This document shows positions 10,221 to 18,909 of a stretch of 64,000 bases of DNA, one piece after another. A program made the translations under genes and the position numbers. Source of the stretch: Candidatus Obscuribacterales bacterium (GTDB lineage: Bacteria; Cyanobacteriota; Vampirovibrionia; Obscuribacterales; Obscuribacteraceae); assembly GCA_021732085.1 (NCBI GenBank), contig JAKFVQ010000002.1:81352-145351 (forward strand), written 5' to 3'. How positions within the stretch are numbered: position 1 is the stretch's first letter; each line of letters begins with the position of its first letter. Below the pieces are notes generated by a model. It was not told the origin of the DNA. It searched no databases and saw only the letters and a program-made list of their open reading frames with translations.

Positions 10221-10586
10221 CTAAGCCAGAAGATTTATATAAATAAGACCGTTCTGAAGCTTCAGGTCTGTGTATTGACGCAGAGGTGTTCCTGGATTTG
10301 TTTCGCATCCGCCGTCATCGCAGGAGAACTGCCAGTTGTGCCAAAGACAGGTGAATTTTCCATCCTTGTGCTTGCGATATCCTACCGGACCGCCGAAATG
10401 TCTGCAAATATTGCTGATCGCCTTGATTTCATCATTCCATATATAAAGAAGAATGTCGTGGTCGTTAACCCAACGAGTCAGTTGACCGTCTTTCTCAAGT
10501 TCCTGAACACTTGCAACATAGGTATAGACGGTGGTATCGACTGCGCCAAGTGTAGTTGGCTCTTTAAGGTCATGAGTGGCTGCCAT
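10221..10586 (-). CDS. Rieske [2Fe-2S] domain protein
   Basis: This 121-residue single-domain protein has C61-x-H63 (NICRHFGGPVG) and C80-x2-H83 (CLWHNWQFSC). With 16 residues between the pairs, this is the standard ligand set for a Rieske [2Fe-2S] cluster. There is no signal peptide or membrane anchor, so it acts in the cytoplasm as an electron carrier. The ATG at 10586 has GGGAG 7 nt upstream, making it better than the two TTG codons just before it. It stops 32 nt before a gene with a Rieske-oxygenase iron motif. Its C-terminal GLIYINLL is where a Rieske domain normally ends within an oxygenase alpha subunit. The pair is best read as an oxygenase split into two proteins, or broken by one frameshift. 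Confidence 0.85.
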   Translation of the reverse strand: MAATHDLKEPTTLGAVDTTVYTYVASVQELEKDGQLTRWVNDHDILLYIWNDEIKAISNICRHFGGPVGYRKHKDGKFTCLWHNWQFSCDDGGCETNPGTPLRQYTDLKLQNGLIYINLLA

Positions 10587-10650
10587 CAACAATCTCCCTT
10601 TTAGGAAATTCCAAGTCGCCTCATGATATCACTCTGACTTTTTCCTACCA

Positions 10651-10670
10651 TTTCCATTAGCTAATGGAAA
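10651..10670. promoter_or_regulatory. 20-bp perfect palindrome, operator candidate
   Basis: TTTCCATTAG and CTAATGGAAA form an unbroken palindrome 65 bp upstream of the Rieske gene start and 196 bp upstream of the divergent membrane-transferase gene. It is AT-rich, has no loop and no T run, so a dimeric repressor site is likelier than a terminator. A shorter TTAGCTAA core recurs near 10758. Confidence 0.5.
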
Positions 10671-10866
10671 CTATCAATAAACAGCACAGAGCATGACTTC
10701 AGGAGATTACTAAATTGAAACTCAATAAAAGAACTGTAATTTTTCTGGTATGAAAATTAGCTAACAGCCACGGAACATCAGCTCGCAAATGCACCTTAAA
10801 CAACAACTCTGGACTTGCAAGGAGCACGCCTGATAGCATTCACCCGGCAGCACGAGTGCTTTATTT

Positions 10867-12621
10867 GTGAACCAGTTGATCGACATAAAACCGTCTGCTC
10901 GGGAGTCCGAGCAAGTAAAAGGCGCGAAGGCAAAGGCGCTGCCGTTGCTATTGCTTCTTCTCAGCACACTACTCGTAATTACATTTGCTGGCACGAATGG
11001 CGACTTCCCCACGAATGACGATCGCCTTTATGGCACTGCTGTGAGGCAGTGGATCGAGACAGGACGGTTTTCGATACCGGGCAGCAACGCCTTCGATTTT
11101 ATCCCGCTTCATGCGGGCCGCCTGCTGTGTTCGATTGTCGGGTTCTCCTACGAATGGCTGCGTTTCTCCACAATCCTTTTCCATCTCTTCGGCATAACTG
11201 GTTTATATCTTTGCTTTCGAGAATTGAATTTAGGGCGTCGTGACTCGGCAGTCATTTCGTCACTGTACGCATTAAATCCGTTTTTGATAAACCTTTCACT
11301 CACGTTCATGACGGACGTCCCCGCACTGGCTTTGACCAATTGGTCCATTTATTACTCGATTGTTGCACTGCGCAAGAAGCATTTTCAGAGCTGGCTCATC
11401 GCGTTGTTAGCCACAACAGCCTCAATGTCGATCCGGCAAACTTCGTTGTTTGTTTTTCCCGCACTTGTCGTAGCCGCGCTTGTATCAATGAAGGATTGGA
11501 AGGACAAGCTGCTGTTTTTGGCCGCTTGCTCCATACCTGTCATATCTTTCTCGCTTCTGCAAAACTGGATTATCGAAGCTTCAGCCTGGTCTAACGGCTA
11601 TTCGGAATTCTCGAACGGCATGCTTGGTGCAATTCTAGAATTTCTCAAAGATCCCCTCGGAATTTTGACCACCTGCGACAAAATTTTGTGCTACCTGGGA
11701 TTAGCGCTGTTCCCTGCAGTAGTGCCGATGTCGATCGTTCTTTTCAAAAGGCAGATTCTGAATTTCAAAGAGAAGTTGTCTTTACTCTTTGCTTCCAGCA
11801 CCCTTGTGGCTGGGCCTTTATTGCTAACGCAAATCAAAGACAATAGCTTCATGCCTTATTGTTTTAACTTATTCTACCCACCCATCTTGGGCTGTTATGG
11901 ACTAATCGGAGGTCCCCCCGTTTGGAGTTACGCGAACCTCAAACCTTTCAGTTACTTGTGCGATGTGCTTGCCGTGGCCTGTGCAGTTCCAATTTTTGCT
12001 CAGCTCTACAATTGGGTCAAAAAGAACAACGAATCGGCTTTACTGCAACGAGCATTCTTTTTCCTGCTGCTGTTTGCCTCAATCGGTTTGACTCTTCTGC
12101 AGTTAAAAGCTAACAACCTGGACAGATATATCACTGTGCTGATCTTGCCGGTTTTAATGCTCGTCGCGCCAATTTGGAAATCGCTAAGCAGCAACGGGTT
12201 ACGCAGGACTGCGATTGGTCTAACACTGCTATTAGCTGGTTACTCAGCTATTTCTACCCAGGACGTAATGAATCTAACTCGTGCACAATATTCTGCAATA
12301 AGAGAATTGGAAGCGGACGGTATTTCACCATCTCAAATTGACGGCGGCCCTGCGTACTGCTTGGAAAATGGTGGCATCAGATTCTGCGCGATCTACAAGC
12401 CTGAGTTTAAAGGGTGGGACACTAAGGTTCGGGGAGGAGAAAAGACCGGCAATTTGCGCTGGTGGCCGGTTCAGAGCGATGAATACATAATCGCGACAAT
12501 GAAGCTGCCAAACTTTGAAGTCGTCGCCGAACATAAATACTGGAGCACATTGCGATTCAGGAATAGAACTGTTTACACACTTCATTCAACTGACACGAAT
12601 GATTCAAAAACGGTTCATTAG
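10867..12621 (+). CDS. GT-C-like polytopic membrane glycosyltransferase (ArnT/PMT-like)
   Basis: A 584-residue integral membrane protein that opens with GTG. TM1 is at about residues 26-43, followed by an extracytoplasmic loop FPTNDDRLYGTAVRQW. An acidic pair there, before an (A/T)xxR segment, is typical of family GT39/83 (PMT, ArnT) enzymes, which take sugar from a polyprenyl-phosphate donor outside the membrane. About ten further hydrophobic segments follow, including the FLINLSLTFMTDVPALA region, and then a soluble tail of about 120 residues. It is the first gene of a plus-strand series, 14 nt before the wbqC-like gene. The two GT2 polyprenyl-phosphate sugar synthases in this locus could supply the donor. 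Family is assigned on topology and loop motif; acceptor and sugar unknown. Confidence 0.7.
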   Translation: MNQLIDIKPSARESEQVKGAKAKALPLLLLLLSTLLVITFAGTNGDFPTNDDRLYGTAVRQWIETGRFSIPGSNAFDFIPLHAGRLLCSIVGFSYEWLRFSTILFHLFGITGLYLCFRELNLGRRDSAVISSLYALNPFLINLSLTFMTDVPALALTNWSIYYSIVALRKKHFQSWLIALLATTASMSIRQTSLFVFPALVVAALVSMKDWKDKLLFLAACSIPVISFSLLQNWIIEASAWSNGYSEFSNGMLGAILEFLKDPLGILTTCDKILCYLGLALFPAVVPMSIVLFKRQILNFKEKLSLLFASSTLVAGPLLLTQIKDNSFMPYCFNLFYPPILGCYGLIGGPPVWSYANLKPFSYLCDVLAVACAVPIFAQLYNWVKKNNESALLQRAFFFLLLFASIGLTLLQLKANNLDRYITVLILPVLMLVAPIWKSLSSNGLRRTAIGLTLLLAGYSAISTQDVMNLTRAQYSAIRELEADGISPSQIDGGPAYCLENGGIRFCAIYKPEFKGWDTKVRGGEKTGNLRWWPVQSDEYIIATMKLPNFEVVAEHKYWSTLRFRNRTVYTLHSTDTNDSKTVH

Positions 12622-12635
12622 TTGAGCGAGGAATT

Positions 12636-13394
12636 ATGGGAACTAGTACCGTAGAAAAGACCCAACGAGCATCTAAGAAAGCCGCCATCATCCAATCTTC
12701 CTATATCCCATGGAAGGGATATTTCGATGTGATCAATTACGTCGATGATTTCGTTCTTTTTGACGACGTCCAATTTACTAGAAGGGATTGGCGCAACCGA
12801 AACAAACTGAAGACGCCGAACGGTACTATTTGGCTAACCATACCTGTTGAGGTCAAAGGCAAATATCTTCAGCCGATCAAAGAAACAGCCATCGCATCAC
12901 CAGAATGGGCTAACAACCACTTCCAGTCTTGGAAGCACTCATACAGCAAGAGCCCGTATTGGAAAGAGAATGAAAAATGGCTTCAAGACCTGTACAAACA
13001 AGCGGGTGAATTGAAACTTCTCAGCCACGTGAACCATCTGTTTATCAAAGCTATTTGCGATAAATTATCGATAGAAACAAAGCTTCATTGGTCATCTGAC
13101 TTTCAACTAGCAGAAGGAAAGACCGAACGGTTGCTCTCAATCTGCCAACAATTGGGCTCAAAGGAGTATCTTTCTGGTCCGGCCGCAAAAGTATATTTGA
13201 CAGAGAATACTTTTACTGACGCTGGACTGAGCGTTGCTTGGCTGGACTACAGAGGCTATCTTGAATACGAGCAAGTTCATCCCCCCTTTTCACATGAAGT
13301 ATCGATCCTGGATATGATTTTCTCACTGGGACCAGAAGCCAAAGGCCAGCTCAAGAGTGTGCGCGGGCTTGCGATCACGGAGTCAGCGACGTGA
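12636..13394 (+). CDS. WbqC-like family protein
   Basis: A 252-residue cytoplasmic protein with the hallmark N-terminal block AAIIQSSYIPWKGYFDVI, then DDFVLFDDVQFTRRDWRNRN and LTIPV, diagnostic of the WbqC family. WbqC proteins occur in O-antigen and other surface-sugar loci and are generally linked to modified amino-sugar synthesis; the exact reaction is unsettled. The ATG start has GAGGAATT directly upstream. It follows the membrane transferase by 14 nt and overlaps the next gene (methyltransferase) by 4 nt at GTGA, so the three are translationally coupled. With the acyltransferase and aminotransferase downstream, it supports an unusual acylated amino-sugar pathway. Confidence 0.88.
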   Translation: MGTSTVEKTQRASKKAAIIQSSYIPWKGYFDVINYVDDFVLFDDVQFTRRDWRNRNKLKTPNGTIWLTIPVEVKGKYLQPIKETAIASPEWANNHFQSWKHSYSKSPYWKENEKWLQDLYKQAGELKLLSHVNHLFIKAICDKLSIETKLHWSSDFQLAEGKTERLLSICQQLGSKEYLSGPAAKVYLTENTFTDAGLSVAWLDYRGYLEYEQVHPPFSHEVSILDMIFSLGPEAKGQLKSVRGLAITESAT

Positions 13395-14035
13395 CAGAAC
13401 TGACAGATAAAAGAAGCGTATATGAAACAGTCACTGACTATTACACAAACAAGGTTCTCACTCACGGACCGACGGCAAAGGGCGTAGATTGGAAGGACGA
13501 GAGTTCCCAAAATCTGCGATTTGATCAACTGCTAAATGTTGTTGATGGCAAGAATGGTTATACGCTTTGCGACTGGGGATGTGGATATGGAGCACTTCTA
13601 ACATACATTAAGCAAAGGAACTTGGACTGTCATTTCGTCGGTTATGACTTCTCGGAAGAGATGATCGAGCAAGCACAGAAAGCTTTCCCCAATGAGAGGA
13701 ATTGTGCTTGGGTCGCTGGCCAAAATTTTTCACAAGAAGTCGACTACACAATTGCAAGCGGCATCTTCAATGTCAAACTCAACGAATCAACTGAAGTGTG
13801 GGAGAAATACATCCACGAAGTGCTGAGAAAAATAAACAGCCTCAGCAAATCTGGATTCTCCTTCAACATGCTGACCTCATACTCCGACAAGGATCGCATG
13901 CGTCCCGATTTGTATTATGCTTCACCGACTTATTTCTTTGATCTGTGCAAGCGCGAATTTTCTCGACACGTTGCGCTGTTGCATGACTATGGTCTTTACG
14001 AATTCACTATCATTGTACGCAAGGGAGATTTGTAG
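13391..14035 (+). CDS. Class I SAM-dependent methyltransferase
   Basis: This 214-residue protein has a Rossmann-type SAM-binding motif I (LCDWGCGYGALLTYI, about residues 56-70), followed by FVGYDFSEEMIEQA, whose Asp would bind the SAM ribose. GTG start overlapping the WbqC stop by 4 nt; the next gene begins 2 nt after its stop, so it is tightly coupled in the amino-sugar operon. A sugar N- or O-methyltransferase is the natural reading by context, but the sequence alone does not define the acceptor. The C-terminal half (YYASPTYFFDLCKREF) is typical of small-molecule methyltransferases. No membrane segment. Confidence 0.82.
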   Translation: MTELTDKRSVYETVTDYYTNKVLTHGPTAKGVDWKDESSQNLRFDQLLNVVDGKNGYTLCDWGCGYGALLTYIKQRNLDCHFVGYDFSEEMIEQAQKAFPNERNCAWVAGQNFSQEVDYTIASGIFNVKLNESTEVWEKYIHEVLRKINSLSKSGFSFNMLTSYSDKDRMRPDLYYASPTYFFDLCKREFSRHVALLHDYGLYEFTIIVRKGDL

Positions 14036-14037
14036 CT

Positions 14038-14703
14038 GTGGACGAGGTGGTTCTTTTTGGCAATCGAGACATTGCGGAGATTGCTCATTTTTATCTCGAA
14101 AAGGACAGCCCGTTTAAGGTTGTAGCCTTCACTGTCGATCGCGAATTCATGGGCAACGAAGACACACTACGAGGTCTGCCGGTAATTCCTTTTGACGATG
14201 TGGAGAAGCATTTCGCCAGCTCGAAATTCAAGATGTTCATTGCGGTTAGCTACAGCAAAAGGAACGAAATTAGGAAGGCAAAGTATCTTGCAGCGAAAGA
14301 AAAAGGATACGAGCTCATCACCTATGTAAGCTCACGTGCAGTGGGTTGGGGTGATACCAAGATTGGAGATAATTGCTTCATCTTGGAACACAATACCCTC
14401 CAGCCATTCGTCAACATTGGTAATAACGTGACGCTATGGAGCGGAAATCACATCGGGCACCACGTCACAATTCACGATCACTGCTTCATCACATCGCACG
14501 TTTGCATTTCTGGTGGGGTCGAAATCGGAGAGAGCTGCTTCATTGGAGTGAATGCGACGCTAAGAGACCATATCAAAGTCGGTCCGAAATCCGTCATCGG
14601 GGCCGGAACGCTTCTAATGGAAGATGCTGATGCAGAGAGCCTCTATACTGGCACAGCAAGCGTGAAGGCGAAGGTACCGAGTAGCCGAATTAAAAGCATT
14701 TGA
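14038..14703 (+). CDS. NeuD/PglD-like sugar O/N-acyltransferase (left-handed beta-helix)
   Basis: This 221-residue protein starts with a small Rossmann-like segment (VVLFGNRDIAEIAHFYLE) as in NeuD/PglD sugar acyltransferases. From about residue 110 it has hexapeptide repeats (IGDNCFI, IGNNVTLWSG, IGHHVTI, IGESCFIG, IGAGTLL) forming a left-handed beta-helix. His residues in GNHIGHHVTIHDH and SHV are candidates for the catalytic base. GTG start 2 nt after the methyltransferase stop. Next to a WecE-type aminotransferase, the simplest role is acyl transfer from acyl-CoA to the 4-amino group of a nucleotide-linked 4-amino-4,6-dideoxyhexose. O-acetylation of another sugar remains possible. Confidence 0.85.
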   Translation: MDEVVLFGNRDIAEIAHFYLEKDSPFKVVAFTVDREFMGNEDTLRGLPVIPFDDVEKHFASSKFKMFIAVSYSKRNEIRKAKYLAAKEKGYELITYVSSRAVGWGDTKIGDNCFILEHNTLQPFVNIGNNVTLWSGNHIGHHVTIHDHCFITSHVCISGGVEIGESCFIGVNATLRDHIKVGPKSVIGAGTLLMEDADAESLYTGTASVKAKVPSSRIKSI

Positions 14704-14765
14704 GATGGCGTACCTTGGACTGAAACGCATTTAGTGAATGAGAAAGCAATAACTGGAGAAATTCG

Positions 14766-15959
14766 TTGGCTGTGCAAATCGAAAAAACTAGCAGTAAAAA
14801 AGTATTGAACTCTGCAGTTCCCCAGAGCCGTATTCCATATAACAAGCCATATGTAGCAGGCAAAGAGTTGGAATACATCGAACAAGCTATTGCAAACAGC
14901 CAGCTTAGTGGCAATGGCAATTACACCGAGAAGTGCCACAAATGGCTTGAAGATAACGTCGAAGTGAAGAAGGCGTTTCTGACTCACTCAGGAACCGCAG
15001 CACTAGAAATGGCTTCTCTAATTGCTGACATTCAGCCGGGCGATGAAGTAATTATGCCTTCCTTCACGTTCGTCACCACAGCCTCAGCATTCGTACTTCG
15101 TAGTGCAATTCCTATATTTGTGGATATCCGCCCCGACACTCTCAATATCGATGAGCAATTGATAGCAAAAGCGATCACATCCAAGACTAAAGCGATAGTG
15201 CCCGTTCATTACGCTGGCGTCAGTTGCGATATGGAAAAGATTTGCCAAATTGCCGAGCAACACAAACTTGTTGTGATTGAAGACGCAGCGCACGCGCTCA
15301 AAGCTACCTACAAGAAGCGTCCAGTTGGCTGCATGGGTAGTATGTCCGCACTAAGCTTCCACGAAACTAAGAACATAATTGCTGGTGAGGCCGGCGCGCT
15401 GCTCCTGAATGATGAGAGCATGATACGTAGAGCTGAGATCATTTGGGAAAAGGGAACGAACCGTAAAGAGTTTCATCTTGGTCTTACCGATAAATACACA
15501 TGGCAAGAACTTGGCTCATCATTTCCACCGAGCGAACTAACAGCGGCATTCTTGTTTGCACAAATGGAAGAAGCTGATTTCATTACGAATCGAAGGGTTC
15601 AGATTTGGGAGCTCTACCACAAAGGCTTTGAGCAACTAGAAATGCAAAACCTTGTTCAACGTCCGGTGCAGTGGTCCGAAGGTGAGCGCAACGGACATAT
15701 CTACTACTTGCTGCTCGAAAATAATCAGGTGAGAAATGAACTACTTAAGTTCCTCAATGACAGGGATATAAAAGCAGTCTTTCACTATATTCCGCTGCAC
15801 ACAGCACCGGCTGGTCAACGCTACGGAAAAGCATTCGGTGATTTGCCACACACAATAGATATTAGCGGGCGACTTCTTCGCATGCCGCTATGGGTTGGAT
15901 TGGAAGACGAATCCGTTGCTGAAATAATTGCACTGGTCAAACAATTCTTCGGAAAGTAA
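14766..15959 (+). CDS. rffA: dTDP-4-amino-4,6-dideoxygalactose transaminase, WecE/RffA type (DegT/DnrJ/EryC1/StrS)
   Basis: A 397-residue PLP enzyme of fold type I. The Schiff-base lysine is K202 (SFHETKNIIAGE) and the PLP-nitrogen aspartate is D173 (VIEDAAHAL). Segments EKGTNR, DKYTWQELGSSF and SELTAAFLFAQ are specific to the WecE/RffA branch, which transfers an amino group from glutamate to dTDP-4-keto-6-deoxyglucose to give dTDP-Fuc4N. The start is TTG at 14766 with GGAG 7 nt upstream. It is the last gene of the plus-strand series and follows the acyltransferase by 62 nt. No rmlA/rmlB genes for its substrate are in the window, so those must be elsewhere. Family assignment is firm; the exact product stereochemistry is not provable from sequence. 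Confidence 0.88.
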   Translation: MAVQIEKTSSKKVLNSAVPQSRIPYNKPYVAGKELEYIEQAIANSQLSGNGNYTEKCHKWLEDNVEVKKAFLTHSGTAALEMASLIADIQPGDEVIMPSFTFVTTASAFVLRSAIPIFVDIRPDTLNIDEQLIAKAITSKTKAIVPVHYAGVSCDMEKICQIAEQHKLVVIEDAAHALKATYKKRPVGCMGSMSALSFHETKNIIAGEAGALLLNDESMIRRAEIIWEKGTNRKEFHLGLTDKYTWQELGSSFPPSELTAAFLFAQMEEADFITNRRVQIWELYHKGFEQLEMQNLVQRPVQWSEGERNGHIYYLLLENNQVRNELLKFLNDRDIKAVFHYIPLHTAPAGQRYGKAFGDLPHTIDISGRLLRMPLWVGLEDESVAEIIALVKQFFGK

Positions 15960-16067
15960 TTGTGCAAATATCGGGACCGCAATCAAAGCGAGAACGCCTA
16001 CGCGCGGTCTGTTGCTGCACAAATCAAAGAAGCAAGTGTGTAGCCAACAAATCATCTGGATCGCTGC

Positions 16068-16877
16068 CTAGCGGACTTCAAACTCCGAGTATATAACCAA
16101 GGCGTCCTGATGCTTCGTAAATGCCTTCTGACAGAAGTGAAATGGCAACATTGTCAGTTCATTAAGCAACAATCCGAACGAAGGTGGATACTCTGTTTTG
16201 AATGCAACATTGCGAGTACTGGATAACTCAGTTCTTTCAATCATTGAGAGATCCAACTTCTTCGACTCCGCACCGGCCACCAACTTATTGCTGAGAGGCA
16301 ACAATACATTCGATAGTGGATAGTTAAGTCCGGCTATGTGAGCACAATTCCAACTTTTATTGGCAAAACAATCACGAAGCGACCGATAAGTATATCTCCT
16401 GTAGTGGCCTGCGATCTCATCATCAATTCCCCAGTGCTTGGGCGAAGATGGAACAAAAAGAACGGCATGTCCCCCTTTGTTGAGCGCCGTCTTACATTTA
16501 TTGATGTATTGCGCTTCTTGCGTATCATCAAGGTGCTCTAGCACAAAACAAGAAATAATCAAATCTACTCTTTCTGTGACCGGCTCTAAAAGCCAGTCCT
16601 TGTTGTAAGCTGCGAACTTTCCCTCAGCGACAGACTTCTTGTTTGTCTCAATGGCCTGGTCGATCGCAAGGGCGTTCAAGTCATACCCAATACCGGACCA
16701 ACCTGCATCAAGAAAGATTTTTGAAATCAGACCCTTCCCGCAACCGACCTCGATAAATTTGCCAGGCTTCAGCTTCTTGAGCCTCTCCTTCAAATACATC
16801 ATCTGAAGAATAGTCCCTGGCGGGAGTACTTCCCCCACATTCTCCTTAACTGAAGTTTTCTCACCAAGCGATGGCAT
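16068..16877 (-). CDS. Class I SAM-dependent methyltransferase (AGHYRRY group)
   Basis: The start is placed at the ATG at 16877, which has AGAGGA 6 nt upstream; a longer frame to 16949 has no such site. The 269-residue protein has SAM motif I FIEVGCGKGLISKIF, then GIGYDLN, and an LIISCFVLEHLDD segment typical of this fold. A post-core block DDEIAGHYRRYTYRSL is shared almost exactly with the methyltransferase at 26953-27693, so the two are paralogues with probably related acceptors. It is transcribed against its neighbours, with a 108-nt gap to the aminotransferase and a divergent gap of about 100 nt to the beta-propeller gene. A role in methylating sugar or lipid-linked glycan is inferred from context. 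Confidence 0.8.
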   Translation of the reverse strand: MPSLGEKTSVKENVGEVLPPGTILQMMYLKERLKKLKPGKFIEVGCGKGLISKIFLDAGWSGIGYDLNALAIDQAIETNKKSVAEGKFAAYNKDWLLEPVTERVDLIISCFVLEHLDDTQEAQYINKCKTALNKGGHAVLFVPSSPKHWGIDDEIAGHYRRYTYRSLRDCFANKSWNCAHIAGLNYPLSNVLLPLSNKLVAGAESKKLDLSMIERTELSSTRNVAFKTEYPPSFGLLLNELTMLPFHFCQKAFTKHQDALVIYSEFEVR

Positions 16878-16980
16878 ATTATTCCTCTGAGGACGGAATG
16901 ACCCAAGCTGCATACAGCCCAAAAGCCACAAGTACGATAGTATATTCAATCCTTCGAACTATCAAAAGTAAAAAGCAATC

Positions 16981-17883
16981 ATGTTCTGGGAAAAGATCGG
17001 TCAAATTTTCGTGCCGGATGGCACTTCTGAATGGATGGCATCTCACGCCACACATCCAGTTGCAGAAAAGCAAGAGGGTCACGTTTACAAAATCTATTTC
17101 ACTTGCCGGGACAAGCAAAATAGATCCACAGGGGCCTTTGTTTTAATAGATATTAGAAAACCTCAAGAAATACTGGAAGTCAGCCAGACACCAGTAATTA
17201 CGGCGGGAGAAGCTGGCTACTTCGACGATAGCGGCTGCCAGATCAGCTGCCTTGTAAGCACGGAAGCAGGAAGCTTTCTTTACTATCTCGGTTGGAACCT
17301 CGGAGTAACAGTGCCATTCCGAAACAGCATAGGCTTAGCGATTAGGGAGAAAGAAGGCTCTCCATTCAAGAAATACTCGCTGGCACCAATTGTTGATCGA
17401 GATTCTATCGACCCGCTTACAATGTCATATCCGTGGGTTCTCCACGAAAAGGGAATTTGGCGAATGTGGTACGGCTCTCATCTTTCATGGAAAAATGAAC
17501 AGTTTGAAATGATTCACAATTTGCGTTATGCGGAGTCGACCGATGGTATTCATTGGGCGAAGAGCAAAGAAGCGGTTCTCAGCCTCGATTTTGACGCGGG
17601 CGAATTTGCCATCTCCAGACCCTGTGTGATCCATCATGAAGGTCTTTATCGCATGTGGTTTTCCTCTCGTTACCAGCACTACCAGATGGGTTACGCGGAA
17701 TCGGCAGATGGATTCAATTGGCAAAGATCGAGCAGAGCAATTCTTGCAAATTCGACTCAGGGATGGGATTCCGAAAGCGTGGAATATGCCTCTGTTTTCC
17801 GGCATGATGGAAAATTGTTCATGCTCTATAACGGCAATAACTATGGAAAAACTGGTTTCGGATTAGCAGTGCAATGCACGTAA
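16981..17883 (+). CDS. Five-bladed beta-propeller glycosidase-like protein (GH43/GH32-like fold)
   Basis: A 300-residue protein without signal peptide, built from repeated blades with recognisable cores: GIWRMWYGSH, LRYAESTDGIHWAKS, GLYRMWFSSR, GYAESADGFNWQRS and LFMLYNGNNYGKTGFGLA. The alternation of (R)MW(Y/F)xS and YAExxDGxxW blocks is typical of five-bladed propellers of the GH43/GH62/GH32/GH68 superfamily and of related non-catalytic proteins in polysaccharide loci. I cannot point to a certain catalytic triad. Lack of an export signal argues for a cytoplasmic role on a sugar intermediate rather than degradation outside. It is divergent from the methyltransferase and 75 nt upstream of the dioxygenase gene. 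Confidence 0.72.
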   Translation: MFWEKIGQIFVPDGTSEWMASHATHPVAEKQEGHVYKIYFTCRDKQNRSTGAFVLIDIRKPQEILEVSQTPVITAGEAGYFDDSGCQISCLVSTEAGSFLYYLGWNLGVTVPFRNSIGLAIREKEGSPFKKYSLAPIVDRDSIDPLTMSYPWVLHEKGIWRMWYGSHLSWKNEQFEMIHNLRYAESTDGIHWAKSKEAVLSLDFDAGEFAISRPCVIHHEGLYRMWFSSRYQHYQMGYAESADGFNWQRSSRAILANSTQGWDSESVEYASVFRHDGKLFMLYNGNNYGKTGFGLAVQCT

Positions 17884-17958
17884 AACTTGCTAAAATCTAG
17901 AACCAATCAGCGAATTAGCTAACAAGCTGGAAAGTCACTGAGTCATGAGGAAGTAATC

Positions 17959-18810
17959 TTGAACGTTCAAACTAAAAATGAAGCTAATCTGACATACAGA
18001 GAATATCCGGGTTTCAGCCAAAATATCGCGGAATCCGAAGTCGATTACCACGTTGAGAATCTCAAGATTTTGGGTTATTCCGTCATAAAGAACGCCTTCA
18101 GTCCAGAGAAAGCAAAGGAAATTGCCGATAAGCTTGAAAAGCTTTACGCTAAGCAAGATGCCGAGTTCGGAAAAGAGAGATTGAAAGAACTGAATGAATC
18201 CGAGGTTCACCGCGGACTTCTTGTAGAAGATGAAATTTTCTTACAAATGGTGTGCGAGCCACAGGTTTTGCAGGTTGTGCACAGACATGTCGGCAAAACA
18301 TCAATCCTCAACTTGCAAAATGCTAGTTGCGCAAGCCCTGGAGCAAAGCACTATCAGAGCGCCTGGCATAGAGATTTTGCGAAAGACTTTACAGTCTCAA
18401 AATGTATCGCGATGAATGCCTTTTGGTGCATCAGCGATTTCACCGCTGAAAACGGGGCAACCTGGATTTTGCCTTACAGCCATCGGCTAGAAGATTTTCC
18501 GAGCGAGCGTTTCATCATTGAAAATTCAAAGCAACTGACCGTCCCTGCCGGTTCAATCATTCTCTGGGATTCACTACTTCTACATAAAGCAGGCTTTAAC
18601 CACACTGATGCAAGACGTTTCGGTGTCAATCATATGTACACCAGACCATTCCTAAAGCAGCAAATCGACTTTCCTGAGTATCTCAAAGGCAAAATAGATG
18701 TGGAAAGCCAGCTCGGTCAGTTACTCGGCTTTTGGGCAATTCCACCAAAAAGCATCGCTGAGTTTAGAGTTAATCCGGATAAGAGAACATATAGGCGCGG
18801 TCAAGGCTAA
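17959..18810 (+). CDS. Phytanoyl-CoA dioxygenase (PhyH) family Fe(II)/2-oxoglutarate oxygenase
   Basis: A 283-residue protein with the double-stranded beta-helix iron site: H137-x-D139 in SAWHRDF, the distal H209 in LLLHKAG, and R219/R220 in DARRFGVNH to bind 2-oxoglutarate. N-terminal GYSVIKNAFSPEKAKEIADKL is the usual PhyH opening. Start is TTG with GAGGAAG 6 nt upstream. Such enzymes hydroxylate or desaturate small molecules; within sugar and antibiotic loci they tailor nucleotide sugars or lipid moieties. All iron ligands are present, so activity is expected. Substrate unknown; by position it may hydroxylate an acyl or sugar group of the glycan built by this locus. Confidence 0.85.
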   Translation: MNVQTKNEANLTYREYPGFSQNIAESEVDYHVENLKILGYSVIKNAFSPEKAKEIADKLEKLYAKQDAEFGKERLKELNESEVHRGLLVEDEIFLQMVCEPQVLQVVHRHVGKTSILNLQNASCASPGAKHYQSAWHRDFAKDFTVSKCIAMNAFWCISDFTAENGATWILPYSHRLEDFPSERFIIENSKQLTVPAGSIILWDSLLLHKAGFNHTDARRFGVNHMYTRPFLKQQIDFPEYLKGKIDVESQLGQLLGFWAIPPKSIAEFRVNPDKRTYRRGQG

Positions 18811-18881
18811 ACCAGGATTTGCTTGTAGCCATTCTGAAAGAGCGCTTATTTACGCAATCTGCCCGGGGAAAGATTCAAAGG

Positions 18882-18887
18882 TATAAT
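18882..18887 (+). promoter_or_regulatory. Probable -10 box (TATAAT) of the GT2 gene
   Basis: A perfect TATAAT lies 22 nt before the TTG and 37 nt before the ATG candidate starts of the downstream glycosyltransferase. No good TTGACA-like box sits 16-18 nt upstream, so the promoter may be weak or activator dependent. Confidence 0.45.
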
Positions 18888-18909
18888 AGCTCGACATCCC
18901 AATCGGGAG

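Noticed and set aside
16878..17118. Extra minus-strand coding region upstream of the methyltransferase
   Set aside because: It overlaps the divergent beta-propeller gene's start, and the methyltransferase has a good Shine-Dalgarno site at 16877.
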